In this document: positions 18,777-28,069 of the stretch, piece by piece | Numbering within the stretch: the first letter of the stretch is position 1 | Layout of the letters: the number at the start of each line of letters is the position of its first letter | Assembly: GCF_022397915.1 (NCBI RefSeq) | Contig: NZ_JAKEUO010000008.1 | Span: 125,721-189,720 of the forward strand | DNA length: 64,000 bases | From: Vibrio sp. Isolate34 | GTDB taxonomy: Bacteria; Pseudomonadota; Gammaproteobacteria; Enterobacterales; Vibrionaceae | Direction of reading: 5' to 3' | Notes under the pieces: model-generated | The model's database searches: none | Told to the model about the DNA's origin: nothing | Seen by the model: only the letters and a program-made list of their open reading frames with translations | Program-made: the position numbers and the translations under genes

Positions 18777-18810
18777 GCTTGGGCTAAAACGTTCATGTAA
18801 TAGCCCAAGC
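18777..18810 (-). terminator. Hairpin after the sensor kinase gene
   Basis: GCTTGGGCTA and TAGCCCAAGC form a perfect 10-bp stem with a 14-base loop, about 50 bases after the kinase stop codon. No clear U-run follows in that direction, so it is either a weak terminator or an mRNA 3'-end stabiliser. The remaining sequence between 18588 and 18860 shows nothing else. Confidence 0.5.
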
Positions 18811-18860
18811 GCGTTAGAAATATTATCGGGTGATAATATCGGTGAATTGGTATTTAGAAC

Positions 18861-20888
18861 TTATAGATTTGATACGAGCAATTGAGGTGTGGCCTTTTGT
18901 TGAAGATAGATACTAAAGCGGCTTCCTTTACCGACTTCAGATTCAACACGGATCTCGCCGCCGGTTTGGCTCAAGATACTTTGAGAAACCGATAGGCCTA
19001 AGCCTGTACCATCTCTCTTGGTCGTATAGAAAGGCGAGAAAATACGTTTCAGCTGCTCTTCCTTGATGCCGCAACCTTCATCTTCCACATGAACAATCGC
19101 ACCATGAGACACGCCATTCTCTACCCAGTCTTCACTTGAGATCGTCAATGTGCCCTGTCCGTCCATTGCGTGAATCGCGTTCATCTGGAGGTTAACCAGA
19201 ATTTGCAACAATTGGTTGCGGTTAACTTCGACAGACGTTTTCGCGTGCAACTGTGATACGTACACAATGCCTTTCTTTTTGGCGCCCGTTTTTACAAGCG
19301 TAATGCTCTCATCAACGATTGGGTTGATGTGTTGCCAAGTGATCTCATCTTGTACACCGCCATGTCGGCTGTATTGAAGCAGGCTTCGTGTGATGTTTCG
19401 GATACGGTCAATCTGCTCCATGATGGCGTGGACTTCTTCTTCCACACGGCTCACTTCATCACCCAACTCAAATTTCATGAGTTCAACGTTGCCAAGAATC
19501 ACAGCGGTTGGGTTATTGATCTCATGGGCAATGCCCGCGGTCAATTCACCTAGCGCAGCTAACTTTTCATTCACCACCAGCTTATCTCTGGCTTGATTGA
19601 GCAGTTTGATGTGCAGTTCGAGCTCTTCAGTTTTCTCTTTCAAGCTCGCCGTACGTGAGTGAACTTTGCATTCCAGTTCAGAAGCCGCTTGTTGAATCTC
19701 TTGATTACGTTCATGGAGTAAGTCCAACATTTTGTCGAACTGCTTAGCAAGCAATGTGAGCTCGTGTTGATCATCTAACCCGAGTGTGCCAATTCGTTTG
19801 TCTTGCCCCATCTGGACTAGTTTGACTACTTTATGGATGCGTTCGATTGGGTTGAAAAGATCACGTGCACCGCGGTGAACGATCAAACCGGAAGCCAACA
19901 AGAGCAGCACAATGGTAATGCTGATTTCGCCAAGGTTAGTCAGATACGTTTCGATAAGCGGCCAAATCAGATAACCGGTATAAAGCATGCCAATCACGTT
20001 ATCGAACTGGTCATGTATGGGTTGATAAGCGGTGATGTACCACGCGTCATAAACATACGCACGATCTAACCATTCTTTGCCTTCGTTTAAGACTTTGGAA
20101 TGAACTTCGTGCGAGACTCGCGTACCAATCGCGCGCCCTGCGCTGTCTTCACTGCTTAAAGGTACATTGGTGCTTACACGAAGGTCATCAAGGAACACGG
20201 TCACGGTACCAATACGGCGGTTGAACCCATCGCGCTGCGGATAGATCAGGTTGCTGATTTGATCGACAAGCTGTGTGCTGTTGTTGAGCAGAATACCGCC
20301 ATCAAGAAATCCAATCACATGTTCGTTCTTATCTCGAATGGAAACTACGGTGCGACTGACCAAGCCTCGTGTTTCAACGCTCTTCCCTTTGAGCATTGGC
20401 ACTTCAGCTTTCTTTGCGAGATCACGATCTAAGGTATTGAGTTCATCTTGACTCAATACGCTGAAAAACGATTCTTTGTGGGTCAGGTTTAAGTATTCGA
20501 GCTTTTTCTCCATGCTCTCGACACTGCGCCAGCGAAGAAAGTCGAGTTCATAGCGAGATTTGTTTTCAGAAACCCAACGAATAAGATCCTCTTGCGAAAG
20601 ATCACTCGCGAGTTTGACTCGGAAATTGTAAGACTCGGCAAATGCTCGAACGTTGTAAGCCTGTTGGCTTTGAATCAGATGAATACTGTTATCCGCTACG
20701 TCTAGGCGCTCTTCGACATCGATCAACGCACCCTGCCACGTGTAATGAACCGACCAATACAGCGTGATAGCAACAAGTGCACACAACGTAAGAATGATCG
20801 GCGCAGATGTCAGAAACAATAAGCGGTAACGTACCATGGTCTTGAAGCGGAACGCCCACTTTGACCACCACTGACGTCTAATCGGCAT
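18861..20888 (-). CDS. Cache-domain sensor histidine kinase beside the tup operon
   Basis: This 675-residue membrane sensor kinase has TM1 at about 24-46 and a periplasmic Cache-type domain (about 50-310) with the typical RRIGTVTVFLDDLRVSTNV and WYITAYQPI...VIGMLYTGYL segments. TM2 lies at about 318-338, followed by HAMP, a coiled coil, the H-box GELTAGIAHEINNP (His455) and an ATPase domain ending with GLGLSVSQSI. The start overlaps the upstream response regulator stop by 11 bp, so the two form a translationally coupled two-component pair. The stimulus is unknown. Position beside tupABC and the shared palindromes at fdh promoters suggest that it senses tungstate/molybdate, formate or a related periplasmic signal; this is inference. 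Confidence 0.88.
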   Translation of the reverse strand: MPIRRQWWSKWAFRFKTMVRYRLLFLTSAPIILTLCALVAITLYWSVHYTWQGALIDVEERLDVADNSIHLIQSQQAYNVRAFAESYNFRVKLASDLSQEDLIRWVSENKSRYELDFLRWRSVESMEKKLEYLNLTHKESFFSVLSQDELNTLDRDLAKKAEVPMLKGKSVETRGLVSRTVVSIRDKNEHVIGFLDGGILLNNSTQLVDQISNLIYPQRDGFNRRIGTVTVFLDDLRVSTNVPLSSEDSAGRAIGTRVSHEVHSKVLNEGKEWLDRAYVYDAWYITAYQPIHDQFDNVIGMLYTGYLIWPLIETYLTNLGEISITIVLLLLASGLIVHRGARDLFNPIERIHKVVKLVQMGQDKRIGTLGLDDQHELTLLAKQFDKMLDLLHERNQEIQQAASELECKVHSRTASLKEKTEELELHIKLLNQARDKLVVNEKLAALGELTAGIAHEINNPTAVILGNVELMKFELGDEVSRVEEEVHAIMEQIDRIRNITRSLLQYSRHGGVQDEITWQHINPIVDESITLVKTGAKKKGIVYVSQLHAKTSVEVNRNQLLQILVNLQMNAIHAMDGQGTLTISSEDWVENGVSHGAIVHVEDEGCGIKEEQLKRIFSPFYTTKRDGTGLGLSVSQSILSQTGGEIRVESEVGKGSRFSIYLQQKATPQLLVSNL

Positions 20889-22341
20889 ATTCAGAGCCTT
20901 CTGTATTCCAATCTTTGTATTTACGCTCTAGCGTTTTACGTGCAACGCCAAGATCTCTTGCTGCAGCAGACTTATTGCCATCATGGAAACTTACCAACTG
21001 TTCTATATGAGATTTTTCCACTTCTTTGAGCGTCCAAGTGTTTGGGTAGCCCTCTGCGGCGTCTGCGTTATTCAAGTTTGGCACTTCCGCACCGTGTGAC
21101 ACTGTCACTGAAATACTAGCAGGAGCCGGGTCGCCATTCACTTCACGCCAATAGTGAGCTGGTGGCTTGTCTAATAGAATGCAGCGTTCTACTAAGTTCT
21201 TAAGCTCACGGACATTACCCGGCCATTCGTATTCGTTCATCGCCAAGATGTCTTCATGTGCCCAGTTTGGAACGGGCATGCCAAGCTCACTCGATAATAG
21301 ACGGGTGAAATATGGAACCAGCTCAATCAGATCCGATGGACGCTCTCTTAGTGGCACTACATCAATCTTCAATACATTCAATCGATAGAACAGATCGCGA
21401 CGGAAGTGTCCTTTATCGACCTCTTCTTGAAGGTTACGGTTGGTCGCTGCAACGACACGTACATCAACTGCGATCTCTTTTTCACTGCCGACAGGTCGGA
21501 TTGTGCGTTGTTCTAACACACGTAAAAGCGCAGCTTGCATTGGCAGTGGCATTTCACCAATCTCATCAAGGAAAAGTGTGCCGCCGCTCGCCACTCTGAA
21601 TAAACCTTCACGGTTCTTCTTGGCACCAGTAAACGCGCCAGAGGTGTGACCAAACAATTCACTTTCGAGAAGTTCAGGAGCAATAGCACCACAGTTAATT
21701 GGTACAAACGGCCCTGTTCGCTTGCTGGCTTCATGCACGCCACGTGCAACCAATTCTTTACCCGTGCCCGACTCACCTTCAATAAGAACCGATGCTCTTG
21801 ATGGCGCGAACTGGCTGATAAGTAGCTTTAGCTGTTTGGTTTTGTCGGAACTGCCGATTAGCTCGGTTTTAATATGACGGCTAACATCGCGCTTCAACGC
21901 GTATTGCATTCTTTGGTCTAAGCGTTTGTCCATGCAGCGAAGAACAGCTTGTATCATCTGCTCTAGGTTGAACGGTTTTAGGATGAAGTCAGAAGCGCCA
22001 AGCTTCAGTGCCGAGATGGTCATCTCTAAATCGGCATAGCCGGTCATGAAAATCACATCAGCTTTTCGGTCACTGTCGTTAAAGGCTTCTTCCCATTCAA
22101 TACCAGAACGGCCTGGAAGGTTGATATCGAGAACAATGAGGTCGAAGTGTTCGTTACAACGCAGAACTTCAGCTTCTTCTACTGAACCAGCGCTCGACAC
22201 CTTGCCAAAGTACTTACCTAGTGCTTTCTTAAGAATTGCCTGCATCCCAATTTCATCATCAACAACCAAGACAGAAAATGCCTGATATTGAGTCAATGTG
22301 CTTGAATTGAGATGGGACGTACTTGAACTAGGTAAAGACAT
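20878..22341 (-). CDS. Sigma-54-dependent response regulator, candidate activator of tup and fdh genes
   Basis: This NtrC-type enhancer-binding protein (487 residues from the ATG at 22341) has a receiver domain with [11 protein letters not shown] (Asp72), an AAA+ domain with GESGTGKE (189-196) and an intact GAFTGA sigma-54 contact loop (235-240), and a Fis-type helix-turn-helix at the end ([20 protein letters not shown]). A longer reading from TTG at 22407 is possible but would run into the repeat at 22400 and adds atypical residues, so I prefer 22341, although no strong ribosome site precedes it. It is divergent from tupA. Its likely binding sites are the palindromes at 22411 and 22461, repeated at 6808 and 8017 near fdh genes. 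Confidence 0.88.
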   Translation of the reverse strand: MSLPSSSTSHLNSSTLTQYQAFSVLVVDDEIGMQAILKKALGKYFGKVSSAGSVEEAEVLRCNEHFDLIVLDINLPGRSGIEWEEAFNDSDRKADVIFMTGYADLEMTISALKLGASDFILKPFNLEQMIQAVLRCMDKRLDQRMQYALKRDVSRHIKTELIGSSDKTKQLKLLISQFAPSRASVLIEGESGTGKELVARGVHEASKRTGPFVPINCGAIAPELLESELFGHTSGAFTGAKKNREGLFRVASGGTLFLDEIGEMPLPMQAALLRVLEQRTIRPVGSEKEIAVDVRVVAATNRNLQEEVDKGHFRRDLFYRLNVLKIDVVPLRERPSDLIELVPYFTRLLSSELGMPVPNWAHEDILAMNEYEWPGNVRELKNLVERCILLDKPPAHYWREVNGDPAPASISVTVSHGAEVPNLNNADAAEGYPNTWTLKEVEKSHIEQLVSFHDGNKSAAARDLGVARKTLERKYKDWNTEGSEYAD

Positions 22342-22399
22342 AATGATCAGCCGATAGGGAAAGTTGGGACAGAGTGTACCAATTAACCTTTTGATCAAC

Positions 22400-22424
22400 A
22401 GGGTCAAAGTGCGACATTTTGTCC
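22400..22424. promoter_or_regulatory. Distal tupA enhancer, copy 1 of a 25-bp repeat
   Basis: The repeat starts AGGGTCAAAGT and continues into the palindrome GCGACATTTTGTCC. A second copy lies exactly 50 bp downstream. The palindrome is centred at about 22418, some 120 bases upstream of the predicted tupA transcription start, and is the best match in the window to the fdh enhancer. Confidence 0.65.
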
Positions 22425-22449
22425 TAGCTCATGTTTTGATTCATTTTAT

Positions 22450-22474
22450 AGGGTCAAATGGCGCAGTTTTGTCC
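22450..22474. promoter_or_regulatory. Proximal tupA enhancer, copy 2 of the 25-bp repeat
   Basis: This copy starts AGGGTCAAATG and continues into GCGCAGTTTTGTCC. It differs from copy 1 at five or so positions. The exact 50-bp period (close to five helical turns) places both copies on the same face of DNA, as expected for an enhancer-binding protein that forms hexamers. Confidence 0.6.
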
Positions 22475-22513
22475 GAAATAACAGCAATTTAATGAAATCT
22501 GATGCATCATTTA

Positions 22514-22531
22514 TTGGCATTAAGCTTGCTT
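22514..22531 (+). promoter_or_regulatory. Sigma-54 promoter of the tup operon
   Basis: TTGGCATTAAGCTTGCTT has GG at 22516-22517 and GC at 22528-22529 with 10 bases between. The two enhancer repeats lie 50 and 100 bp upstream. Transcription would start near 22541, giving a leader of about 100 bases before tupA. Confidence 0.82.
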
Positions 22532-22643
22532 ATAAGGTGATGATTTCTAATTACAAGAATTAGCATCTTATGTACATGCCCTTCCTTGAGCCCTTTAAAA
22601 CGAAGGCATGTCATTCATTTATAACAGAATGGACATAATAATA

Positions 22644-23450
22644 ATGAAAGCAATTCCCCTAACTATTGCAGCTCTATCTATCGTCAGTTACTCGGCTAGC
22701 AGCGCAGAAGACACCACGCATATCAAGCTTGCGACAACGACAAGCACATATCACTCTGGCCTACTGGATTACCTACTGCCTGAATTCGAAAAAGATTCTG
22801 GCATTAAAGTAGATGTTCTAGCTGCGGGTACCGGTAAATCTCTTCGCATGGGTGAAAATGGCGATGTAGATTTGGTGATGACTCACGCACCAAAGGCTGA
22901 AGCGAACTTTGTTGAAAAAGGCTACGGCGTTTTACCTCGTAAACTGATGTACAACGACTTTGTGATTGTAGGCCCTCAAAGCGACCCAGCAAAAATTGAA
23001 TCTCAAAAAGCGGTAGCTGATGTGTTCAAAGCAATCGCAACCAACAACGTGACGTTTGTGTCTCGTGGTGACGATTCAGGTACGCACAAGAAAGAGATGG
23101 GCATTTGGGCACAGACCAAAATGGAACCAAACTTTGGTGGCTACCGCAGTGTTGGTCAAGGCATGGGCCCTACTCTGAACATGGCGTCTGAAATGCAAGG
23201 CTACACCATGACAGACCGTGGCACGTGGTTGGCTTACCAAAACAAACTGGATCTTAAAATCCTTTTCCAAGGCGATAAGAACCTATTTAACCCTTACCAA
23301 GTAATCCTTGTTAACCCAGAGCGCTACCCAAGCATTAACTACCAAGCAGCGAAAGTATTCAGTGATTGGTTGGTGAACCCTAAAGGTCAGAAACTGATTA
23401 ACGACTTTAAACTGCACGGCAAACAGCTGTTTGTAGCCAGCGCAGAGTAG
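22644..23450 (+). CDS. tupA: Tungstate ABC transporter substrate-binding protein
   Basis: This periplasmic oxyanion-binding protein captures tungstate. The 268-residue product starts with a signal peptide (MKAIPLTIAALSIVSYSASSA) and continues with KLATTTSTYHSGLLDYLLP, in which the TTTS segment is the TupA anion-binding hallmark, and with VSRGDDSGTHKKE, the second half of the site. The length is normal. An in-frame start at 22608 exists but would spoil the signal peptide, so the ATG at 22644 is chosen. It is the first gene of tupABC-mobA-mobB/moeA and lies behind a sigma-54 promoter. TupA proteins prefer tungstate strongly, but some bind molybdate as well. Confidence 0.93.
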   Translation: MKAIPLTIAALSIVSYSASSAEDTTHIKLATTTSTYHSGLLDYLLPEFEKDSGIKVDVLAAGTGKSLRMGENGDVDLVMTHAPKAEANFVEKGYGVLPRKLMYNDFVIVGPQSDPAKIESQKAVADVFKAIATNNVTFVSRGDDSGTHKKEMGIWAQTKMEPNFGGYRSVGQGMGPTLNMASEMQGYTMTDRGTWLAYQNKLDLKILFQGDKNLFNPYQVILVNPERYPSINYQAAKVFSDWLVNPKGQKLINDFKLHGKQLFVASAE

Positions 23451-23502
23451 TTTTTCGTCAGCGTAGATTCGTTTATAGCAAGCTGAGAATGGTTTGTTGT
23501 AA

Positions 23503-23610
23503 GTGCTAATTCCAATCAGCACTGCGCTTAACTAATCCGTTAACTGAAGAAATTAACTGAAGCGATTAAAGAAACAATAGCTGGCCAATATAGGCTCAAT
23601 AATATTGAGT
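23503..23610 (+). other. Two intercistronic hairpins between tupA and tupB
   Basis: AGTGCT/AGCACT (about 23503-23524) and CTCAATA/TATTGAG (23595-23609) form short stem-loops in the 223-bp gap between tupA and tupB. They could limit read-through or protect the tupA mRNA end so that the binding protein is made in excess over the permease, as is common in such operons. Confidence 0.4.
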
Positions 23611-23673
23611 CAGCTATGATTAACATCAGTCATTACCGATAAAGACCTATTATCGATTCATACGAGATACTTC

Positions 23674-24372
23674 ATGACCCTATGGCAAACAACGCTTGAT
23701 GCATTGAATTTACTAGTCAGTTTTGACCACGAATTGTGGCAAATCGTCGCGGTATCCTTCAGCGTATCTTTGTCCGCCATTTCATTGGTGATTATTCCTG
23801 CAATCATCATGGCTTTCATCTTGGCTTATACCGAATTCCCTGGTAAATGGGCGCTGCTGTCGGTGATAAACACCTTACAAGCTATCCCTACCGTGGTTAT
23901 TGGTTTGCTAATGTACATGATGCTGTCTCGTTCCGGCCCATTAGGTGATTGGCAATTGCTGTTCACTCAAAAGGCGATGATTCTGGGTCAGATGCTGATC
24001 TGCTTCCCAATACTAGTTGCTATGATGCACGGTGCGCTGCAAGCCAGTGACCGCCGAGCGGTAGAAACGGCGCGCACTCTTGGAGTTTCAACCACTCGAG
24101 TTGCGTGTACCTTGATCTGGGAAACCCGTTTTCCTCTACTTGCAGCTGCCATTGCGGCATTCTCTCGTATCGTAACTGAGGTGGGTTGTTCAATGATGGT
24201 CGGTGGCAACATTATGGGAATGACTCGAAATATCCCAACGGCTATTGCTATGGAAAGCCACAAAGGCGCATTCGCTCAAGGTGTCGCGCTAGGCATGGTT
24301 TTATTGGCATTGGCATTAGCCCTTAACTTTTTCCTTTCCAGTGTGAGAGGAAAAGGCTATTTAAGAACTTAG
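23674..24372 (+). CDS. tupB: Tungstate ABC transporter permease
   Basis: This 232-residue inner-membrane protein has about five to six hydrophobic helices. It forms the channel through which tungstate passes from TupA into the cell. The EAA loop that docks on the ATPase is visible as ETARTLGVSTTRVACTLIWE (about residues 130-149). Length and topology fit TupB, and the gene lies between tupA and tupC with an 10-bp gap to tupC. No strong ribosome site is seen before the ATG. Confidence 0.92.
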   Translation: MTLWQTTLDALNLLVSFDHELWQIVAVSFSVSLSAISLVIIPAIIMAFILAYTEFPGKWALLSVINTLQAIPTVVIGLLMYMMLSRSGPLGDWQLLFTQKAMILGQMLICFPILVAMMHGALQASDRRAVETARTLGVSTTRVACTLIWETRFPLLAAAIAAFSRIVTEVGCSMMVGGNIMGMTRNIPTAIAMESHKGAFAQGVALGMVLLALALALNFFLSSVRGKGYLRT

Positions 24373-24382
24373 GAACGCTGTC

Positions 24383-25102
24383 ATGAGTATAAAAATAACA
24401 ACGCAGCAAATTTCAATGCGTTACAAAGAGCGTGTTTTGTTCCATATCCCTGAGCTGTCGATCGGCCCTAACGATGCTATTTATCTGAAGGGTGACAACG
24501 GTGTTGGCAAAACGACCCTACTTAAAATCTTGTCAGGTTTGATCAAACCAAGCTCTGGCCGTGTTCAATGCCCAACACAAAGTTGGCAACATAACCTGTT
24601 TCCTAGACTAAAATTCAAAGACATCATCTATCTCCATCAAACCCCTTACCTATTTGATGGCTCTGTGTACCAAAATGTCGCTTATGGCATTCGCTTTAAC
24701 AAAGAGAGCCAAAAAGATAAGCGAGCTCAAATAATTAATGCTTTGAGGATGGTAGGTTTAGAAACCCTAGCAGACGAGCACATTTCTGTGTTGTCTGGTG
24801 GTGAGCGTCAACGCGTAGCAATGGCAAGAGCTTGGATTCTTAAGCCTTCAATCTTGCTGATGGACGAACCAAGTGCTTCTTTAGACAAAGAATCTATTGA
24901 AAGATTGGTGATTATGGCCGAAGATCTTCTTCAGAGAGGCGCGAGTTTAGTCATTACCAGTCACCAAACCAACGCGTTAACCGATTTGTGCAAGAAGCAG
25001 TGGTGGATTAAAGACAACACCTTGACCGAATCACCGCTTCTGCAAGTAATTAAAAAGAACAAAGCACAAGAGAATATTTATGCTGCTTCCAACGCAAACT
25101 AG
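24383..25102 (+). CDS. tupC: Tungstate ABC transporter ATP-binding protein
   Basis: This 239-residue ATPase drives tungstate import. Walker A is GDNGVGKTT (about residues 39-47), the ABC signature is [15 protein letters not shown], and Walker B is [12 protein letters not shown], followed by a switch His in VITSHQ. There is no C-terminal molybdate-binding (TOBE) domain, which separates it from ModC. Its last 23 bp overlap the start of mobA in another frame, so uptake and cofactor synthesis are translationally linked. Confidence 0.92.
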   Translation: MSIKITTQQISMRYKERVLFHIPELSIGPNDAIYLKGDNGVGKTTLLKILSGLIKPSSGRVQCPTQSWQHNLFPRLKFKDIIYLHQTPYLFDGSVYQNVAYGIRFNKESQKDKRAQIINALRMVGLETLADEHISVLSGGERQRVAMARAWILKPSILLMDEPSASLDKESIERLVIMAEDLLQRGASLVITSHQTNALTDLCKKQWWIKDNTLTESPLLQVIKKNKAQENIYAASNAN

Positions 25103-25664
25103 TTGGGTTATTTTGGCTGGCGGACAAGCCAGTCGCATGGGCGGAAAAGATAAAGGACTCGTTGAGCTCAACGGTTCCCCGCTTATTCAATACGTTATAG
25201 ACAAGCTGTCACAACAAGATGTCAGCATCACCATCAATGCGAACCGTAACCTCGACAGTTACCAAGCATTCGCTCCCGTTGTTTCAGATTCCTTCCCTGA
25301 TTACCCAGGTCCTTTGGGTGGTATTCACGCTGGCCTTAAAAACGCGGCAACAGATTGGGTAGGCTTTGTTCCTTGCGACAGCCCGCAAATCAGTGACGAC
25401 CTTGTCGAGCGTTTTTGCGCTGCGGTAAAAGAAGACAGCGATATTCTTGTGGCTCACGATGGTGAATATAAACAGCCTGTGTTTACCCTATTTCACAAGC
25501 GAGTACTTCCAAAGTTAGAAGCCTTTTTAGAACGTGGCGACCGCAAGATCATCTTGCTGTACAAAGAGTGTGTGACTGAGTACGTCGATTTTAGCGACGC
25601 ACCAAACTGCTTTGTAAATCTCAATACGCCAGAAGAACTCAACCAATTCGGAACGCTTCAATAA
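25080..25664 (+). CDS. mobA: Molybdenum cofactor guanylyltransferase
   Basis: MobA joins GMP to molybdopterin to give the MGD form used by formate dehydrogenase. The 194-residue product has the nucleotide-binding start [19 protein letters not shown], with the LAGG and GxDKG elements of the family, and the metal-binding [17 protein letters not shown] segment near residue 70. It starts within tupC and ends at TAATG, sharing one base with the next gene. The whole unit from transport to cofactor synthesis is therefore one tightly packed operon. Confidence 0.94.
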   Translation: MLLPTQTSWVILAGGQASRMGGKDKGLVELNGSPLIQYVIDKLSQQDVSITINANRNLDSYQAFAPVVSDSFPDYPGPLGGIHAGLKNAATDWVGFVPCDSPQISDDLVERFCAAVKEDSDILVAHDGEYKQPVFTLFHKRVLPKLEAFLERGDRKIILLYKECVTEYVDFSDAPNCFVNLNTPEELNQFGTLQ

Positions 25665-27481
25665 TGAAAGATTCAAAACAACGCCCTAACCTGCCTTTAT
25701 TAGGTTTTGCTGCTTACAGCGGTACAGGCAAAACAACCGTACTTGAAGCGTTACTGCCTTTGCTTACCAGCGCAGGTTTGAAAGTGGGTGTTCTTAAACA
25801 CGCTCACCACGATTTCGATGTCGATAAGCCGGGTAAAGACAGTTACCGCCTACGTAAAGCGGGCGCTAATCAAATGTTGATCGCTTCGCGTAACCGTCAT
25901 GTCATGATGACAGAAACGCCAGAAGCCGAAGCAGACTTTGATTATCTGCTTACACGTTTCGATACCAACACGCTGGACTTAATTTTGGTTGAAGGCTGCA
26001 AGAACATCGCCTTTCCTAAGATTGAGCTTCACCGAGAAGAAGTGGGCAAACCTTGGCTTTATCCAAACGATGACAACATCATTGCTATCGCAGCGGACAG
26101 CAAAGTTGAATCTGACCTGCCACAAATGGCGATCAGCGACTTAGAAGCGATTCGTGATTTCATCATCGACTATGCTCAATCGTTCGACCCTGCTTCGAAA
26201 ACAAGTAAAGTCGCTTCGTGTGCATCATCAAAAGACAACACGCCAGTTGTCTGTTGTGACTCCTTATCTCCAGCCGGTTTAACGGTAACTCAAGGTCAGC
26301 AAAAAATTGTTGATAGCATTGATGCACTAGAGCTGATTGAATCTGTTGCGTTAGAGCAAAGTTATGGTCGTGTATTGGCTGAAGATGTTATCTCGCCAAT
26401 CAACGTGCCTCAGAACACAAACTCTGCAATGGACGGCTACGCCATTCGTGGTGAAGATTTAGAGCTAGATAGCTACCACGTTGTTGCTGAAGTGATGGCA
26501 GGACACAGCTATGATAAAGCCGTTCAACAAGGCGAAGCCGTTAAGATCATGACAGGCGCGCCAATGCCTGAAGGTGTTGATGTGGTTGTGATGCGTGAGC
26601 AAGCCGTTCAAGAAGGTGACACAGTTAGCTTCCCAGATGCGAAAATCTCAGTAGGACAAAATATCCGTATGGCGGGCGAAGATCTAGAAATCGGTCAGCC
26701 TGTCTTTACTCGTGGCACACGAATCGAAGCACCAGAAATGGGTATGATGGCGTCACTGGGTTTCGGTACCTGCCCTGTTCTGCGTAAAGTGAAAGTGGGC
26801 GTGTTCTCGACGGGTGATGAAGTTCAAGCGCCGGGTAGCGAACAAAAACCAAACTCTATCTACGATTCAAACCGTTTTACTATTATCGGAATGCTGCAAA
26901 AACTTGGTTGTGACATCGTCGATTACGGCATCATTGAAGATGAAGAACAGAAGATGATGGATGTACTTCACGCGGCTTCTTTAGAAACTGATATGGTTCT
27001 GACGTCTGGTGGTGTGTCTGTTGGTGATGCTGACTACATCAAACTTGCGTTGGACAAATTGGGTGAGATTAATTTCTGGCGTATCAACATGCGTCCGGGG
27101 CGCCCTCTTGCTTACGGTAAAATTGAAGACAAACCTTTCTTCGGTTTACCGGGCAACCCAGTTGCGGTAATGGTGTCGTTCATTAACTTTGTAGAGCCTG
27201 CAATTCGTAAGCTACAAGGTCAAACTAACTGGACACCAGTGAAAGCGAACGCGGTTGCGACGGAGCAATTACGTTCTCGCCAAGGTCGCACTGAGTTCAG
27301 CCGTGGTGTGTTCTCAATGAACGAATCTGGTGTGCTTGAAGTGAAGACGACGGGTAAACAAGGCTCAGGTATTCTGCGCTCAATGAGTGAAGCAAACTGC
27401 TTAATCGAAATATCACCAGCGGTTGATACGGTCAAAGTCGGTGAGACAGTGACGATCATTCCACTGCAAGGTCGTGTTTGA
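25664..27481 (+). CDS. mobB-moeA: MobB-MoeA fusion protein for molybdenum cofactor synthesis
   Basis: This 605-residue protein joins two enzymes that are separate in E. coli. Residues about 10-170 are MobB, a GTP-binding helper of MobA (P-loop AYSGTGKTT, near 17). A Ser/Cys-containing linker spans about 171-205. The rest is MoeA, which inserts the metal into adenylylated molybdopterin; its landmarks are NTNSAMDGYAIRG, MTGAPMPEGVDVVVMR, TSGGVSVGDADY, MRPGRPLAYG and GLPGNPVAV. The fusion makes it likely that metal insertion and MGD formation take place in one complex. It begins at the last base of the mobA stop codon. Confidence 0.95.
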   Translation: MKDSKQRPNLPLLGFAAYSGTGKTTVLEALLPLLTSAGLKVGVLKHAHHDFDVDKPGKDSYRLRKAGANQMLIASRNRHVMMTETPEAEADFDYLLTRFDTNTLDLILVEGCKNIAFPKIELHREEVGKPWLYPNDDNIIAIAADSKVESDLPQMAISDLEAIRDFIIDYAQSFDPASKTSKVASCASSKDNTPVVCCDSLSPAGLTVTQGQQKIVDSIDALELIESVALEQSYGRVLAEDVISPINVPQNTNSAMDGYAIRGEDLELDSYHVVAEVMAGHSYDKAVQQGEAVKIMTGAPMPEGVDVVVMREQAVQEGDTVSFPDAKISVGQNIRMAGEDLEIGQPVFTRGTRIEAPEMGMMASLGFGTCPVLRKVKVGVFSTGDEVQAPGSEQKPNSIYDSNRFTIIGMLQKLGCDIVDYGIIEDEEQKMMDVLHAASLETDMVLTSGGVSVGDADYIKLALDKLGEINFWRINMRPGRPLAYGKIEDKPFFGLPGNPVAVMVSFINFVEPAIRKLQGQTNWTPVKANAVATEQLRSRQGRTEFSRGVFSMNESGVLEVKTTGKQGSGILRSMSEANCLIEISPAVDTVKVGETVTIIPLQGRV

Positions 27482-27570
27482 TTCAAAGCTCAAACACCTA
27501 AATTGATTTACCAGATCTTTAATTGACTTGGCTGCTTTTCAATTGATTTGGAAGATCTTCGCCAAGACAT

Positions 27571-27615
27571 AGACTAGGTCCCTTATATCGAGGTTTCGAT
27601 GTTATGGGGCTTTTT
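27571..27615 (+). terminator. Probable terminator of the tup-mob-moe operon
   Basis: An imperfect stem of CCC...ATCGA and TCGAT...GGGG (about 27580-27607) is followed by CTTTTTGTTCTTT. It is about 100 bases after the moeA stop. The rest of the gap up to 27781 is AT-rich and should carry the promoter of the next small gene. Confidence 0.55.
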
Positions 27616-27781
27616 GTTCTTTGCGTTTCGTGAAAACAACCTGTTCATTTCCTAAAGACAAATAATTTAAATTACGCTAAACGTTTAGGACGATAATCTT
27701 AAGATTTCTTACCATTACCTTGAGCCATGTACGGTTTTTATGTAGAGTGCGCGCAAAGTAATAATTCTATTGGAGAGCATC

Positions 27782-28048
27782 ATGGCTCGTACCATTCTGT
27801 ATACCTATAAAGACGAAGACAAAGAGTTACTGTTTTCTAAACAAGAACACCGCACGATCCAAGAAGCTGTAGCTGCAGCGGAAGGTATCGATATCTCTGA
27901 GTATCTTAAAACTGAGCAACAGCTTGAGTTGATTTCTGATACGAAAGCGGTTCGTAACTACCAAGATAACTACTTCCGTAAGCTTGGCTTTACAAAGCTT
28001 ACGTTGAAGCAAAAAGACAACCTTGGTGTTGGTAAAAAGAAGAAGTAA
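27782..28048 (+). CDS. Small protein, DUF2960-like
   Basis: This 88-residue soluble protein has no signal peptide. The N-terminal part MARTILYTYKDEDKEL and the middle AVAAAEGIDISEYL, followed by RNYQDNYFRKLGF, recall the DUF2960 family of Vibrio and its relatives. The tail is very basic (GVGKKKK), which suggests binding to RNA or another acidic partner. The start at 27782 is set by the GGAGAG ribosome site just upstream. No function is known. A small hairpin with a U-run directly at the stop codon ends the unit. Confidence 0.72.
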   Translation: MARTILYTYKDEDKELLFSKQEHRTIQEAVAAAEGIDISEYLKTEQQLELISDTKAVRNYQDNYFRKLGFTKLTLKQKDNLGVGKKKK

Positions 28049-28069
28049 GCCCTCTGGCTTTTTTTCTTG
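28047..28069 (+). terminator. Short terminator at the end of the DUF2960-like gene
   Basis: AAGCC-CTCT-GGCTT followed by seven T residues, overlapping the stop codon. Confidence 0.6.

Noticed and set aside
22342..22407. Longer N terminus of the sigma-54 regulator from TTG at 22407
   Set aside because: The added 22 residues have no family match and the start lies inside the enhancer repeat; the ATG at 22341 begins just before the receiver domain.
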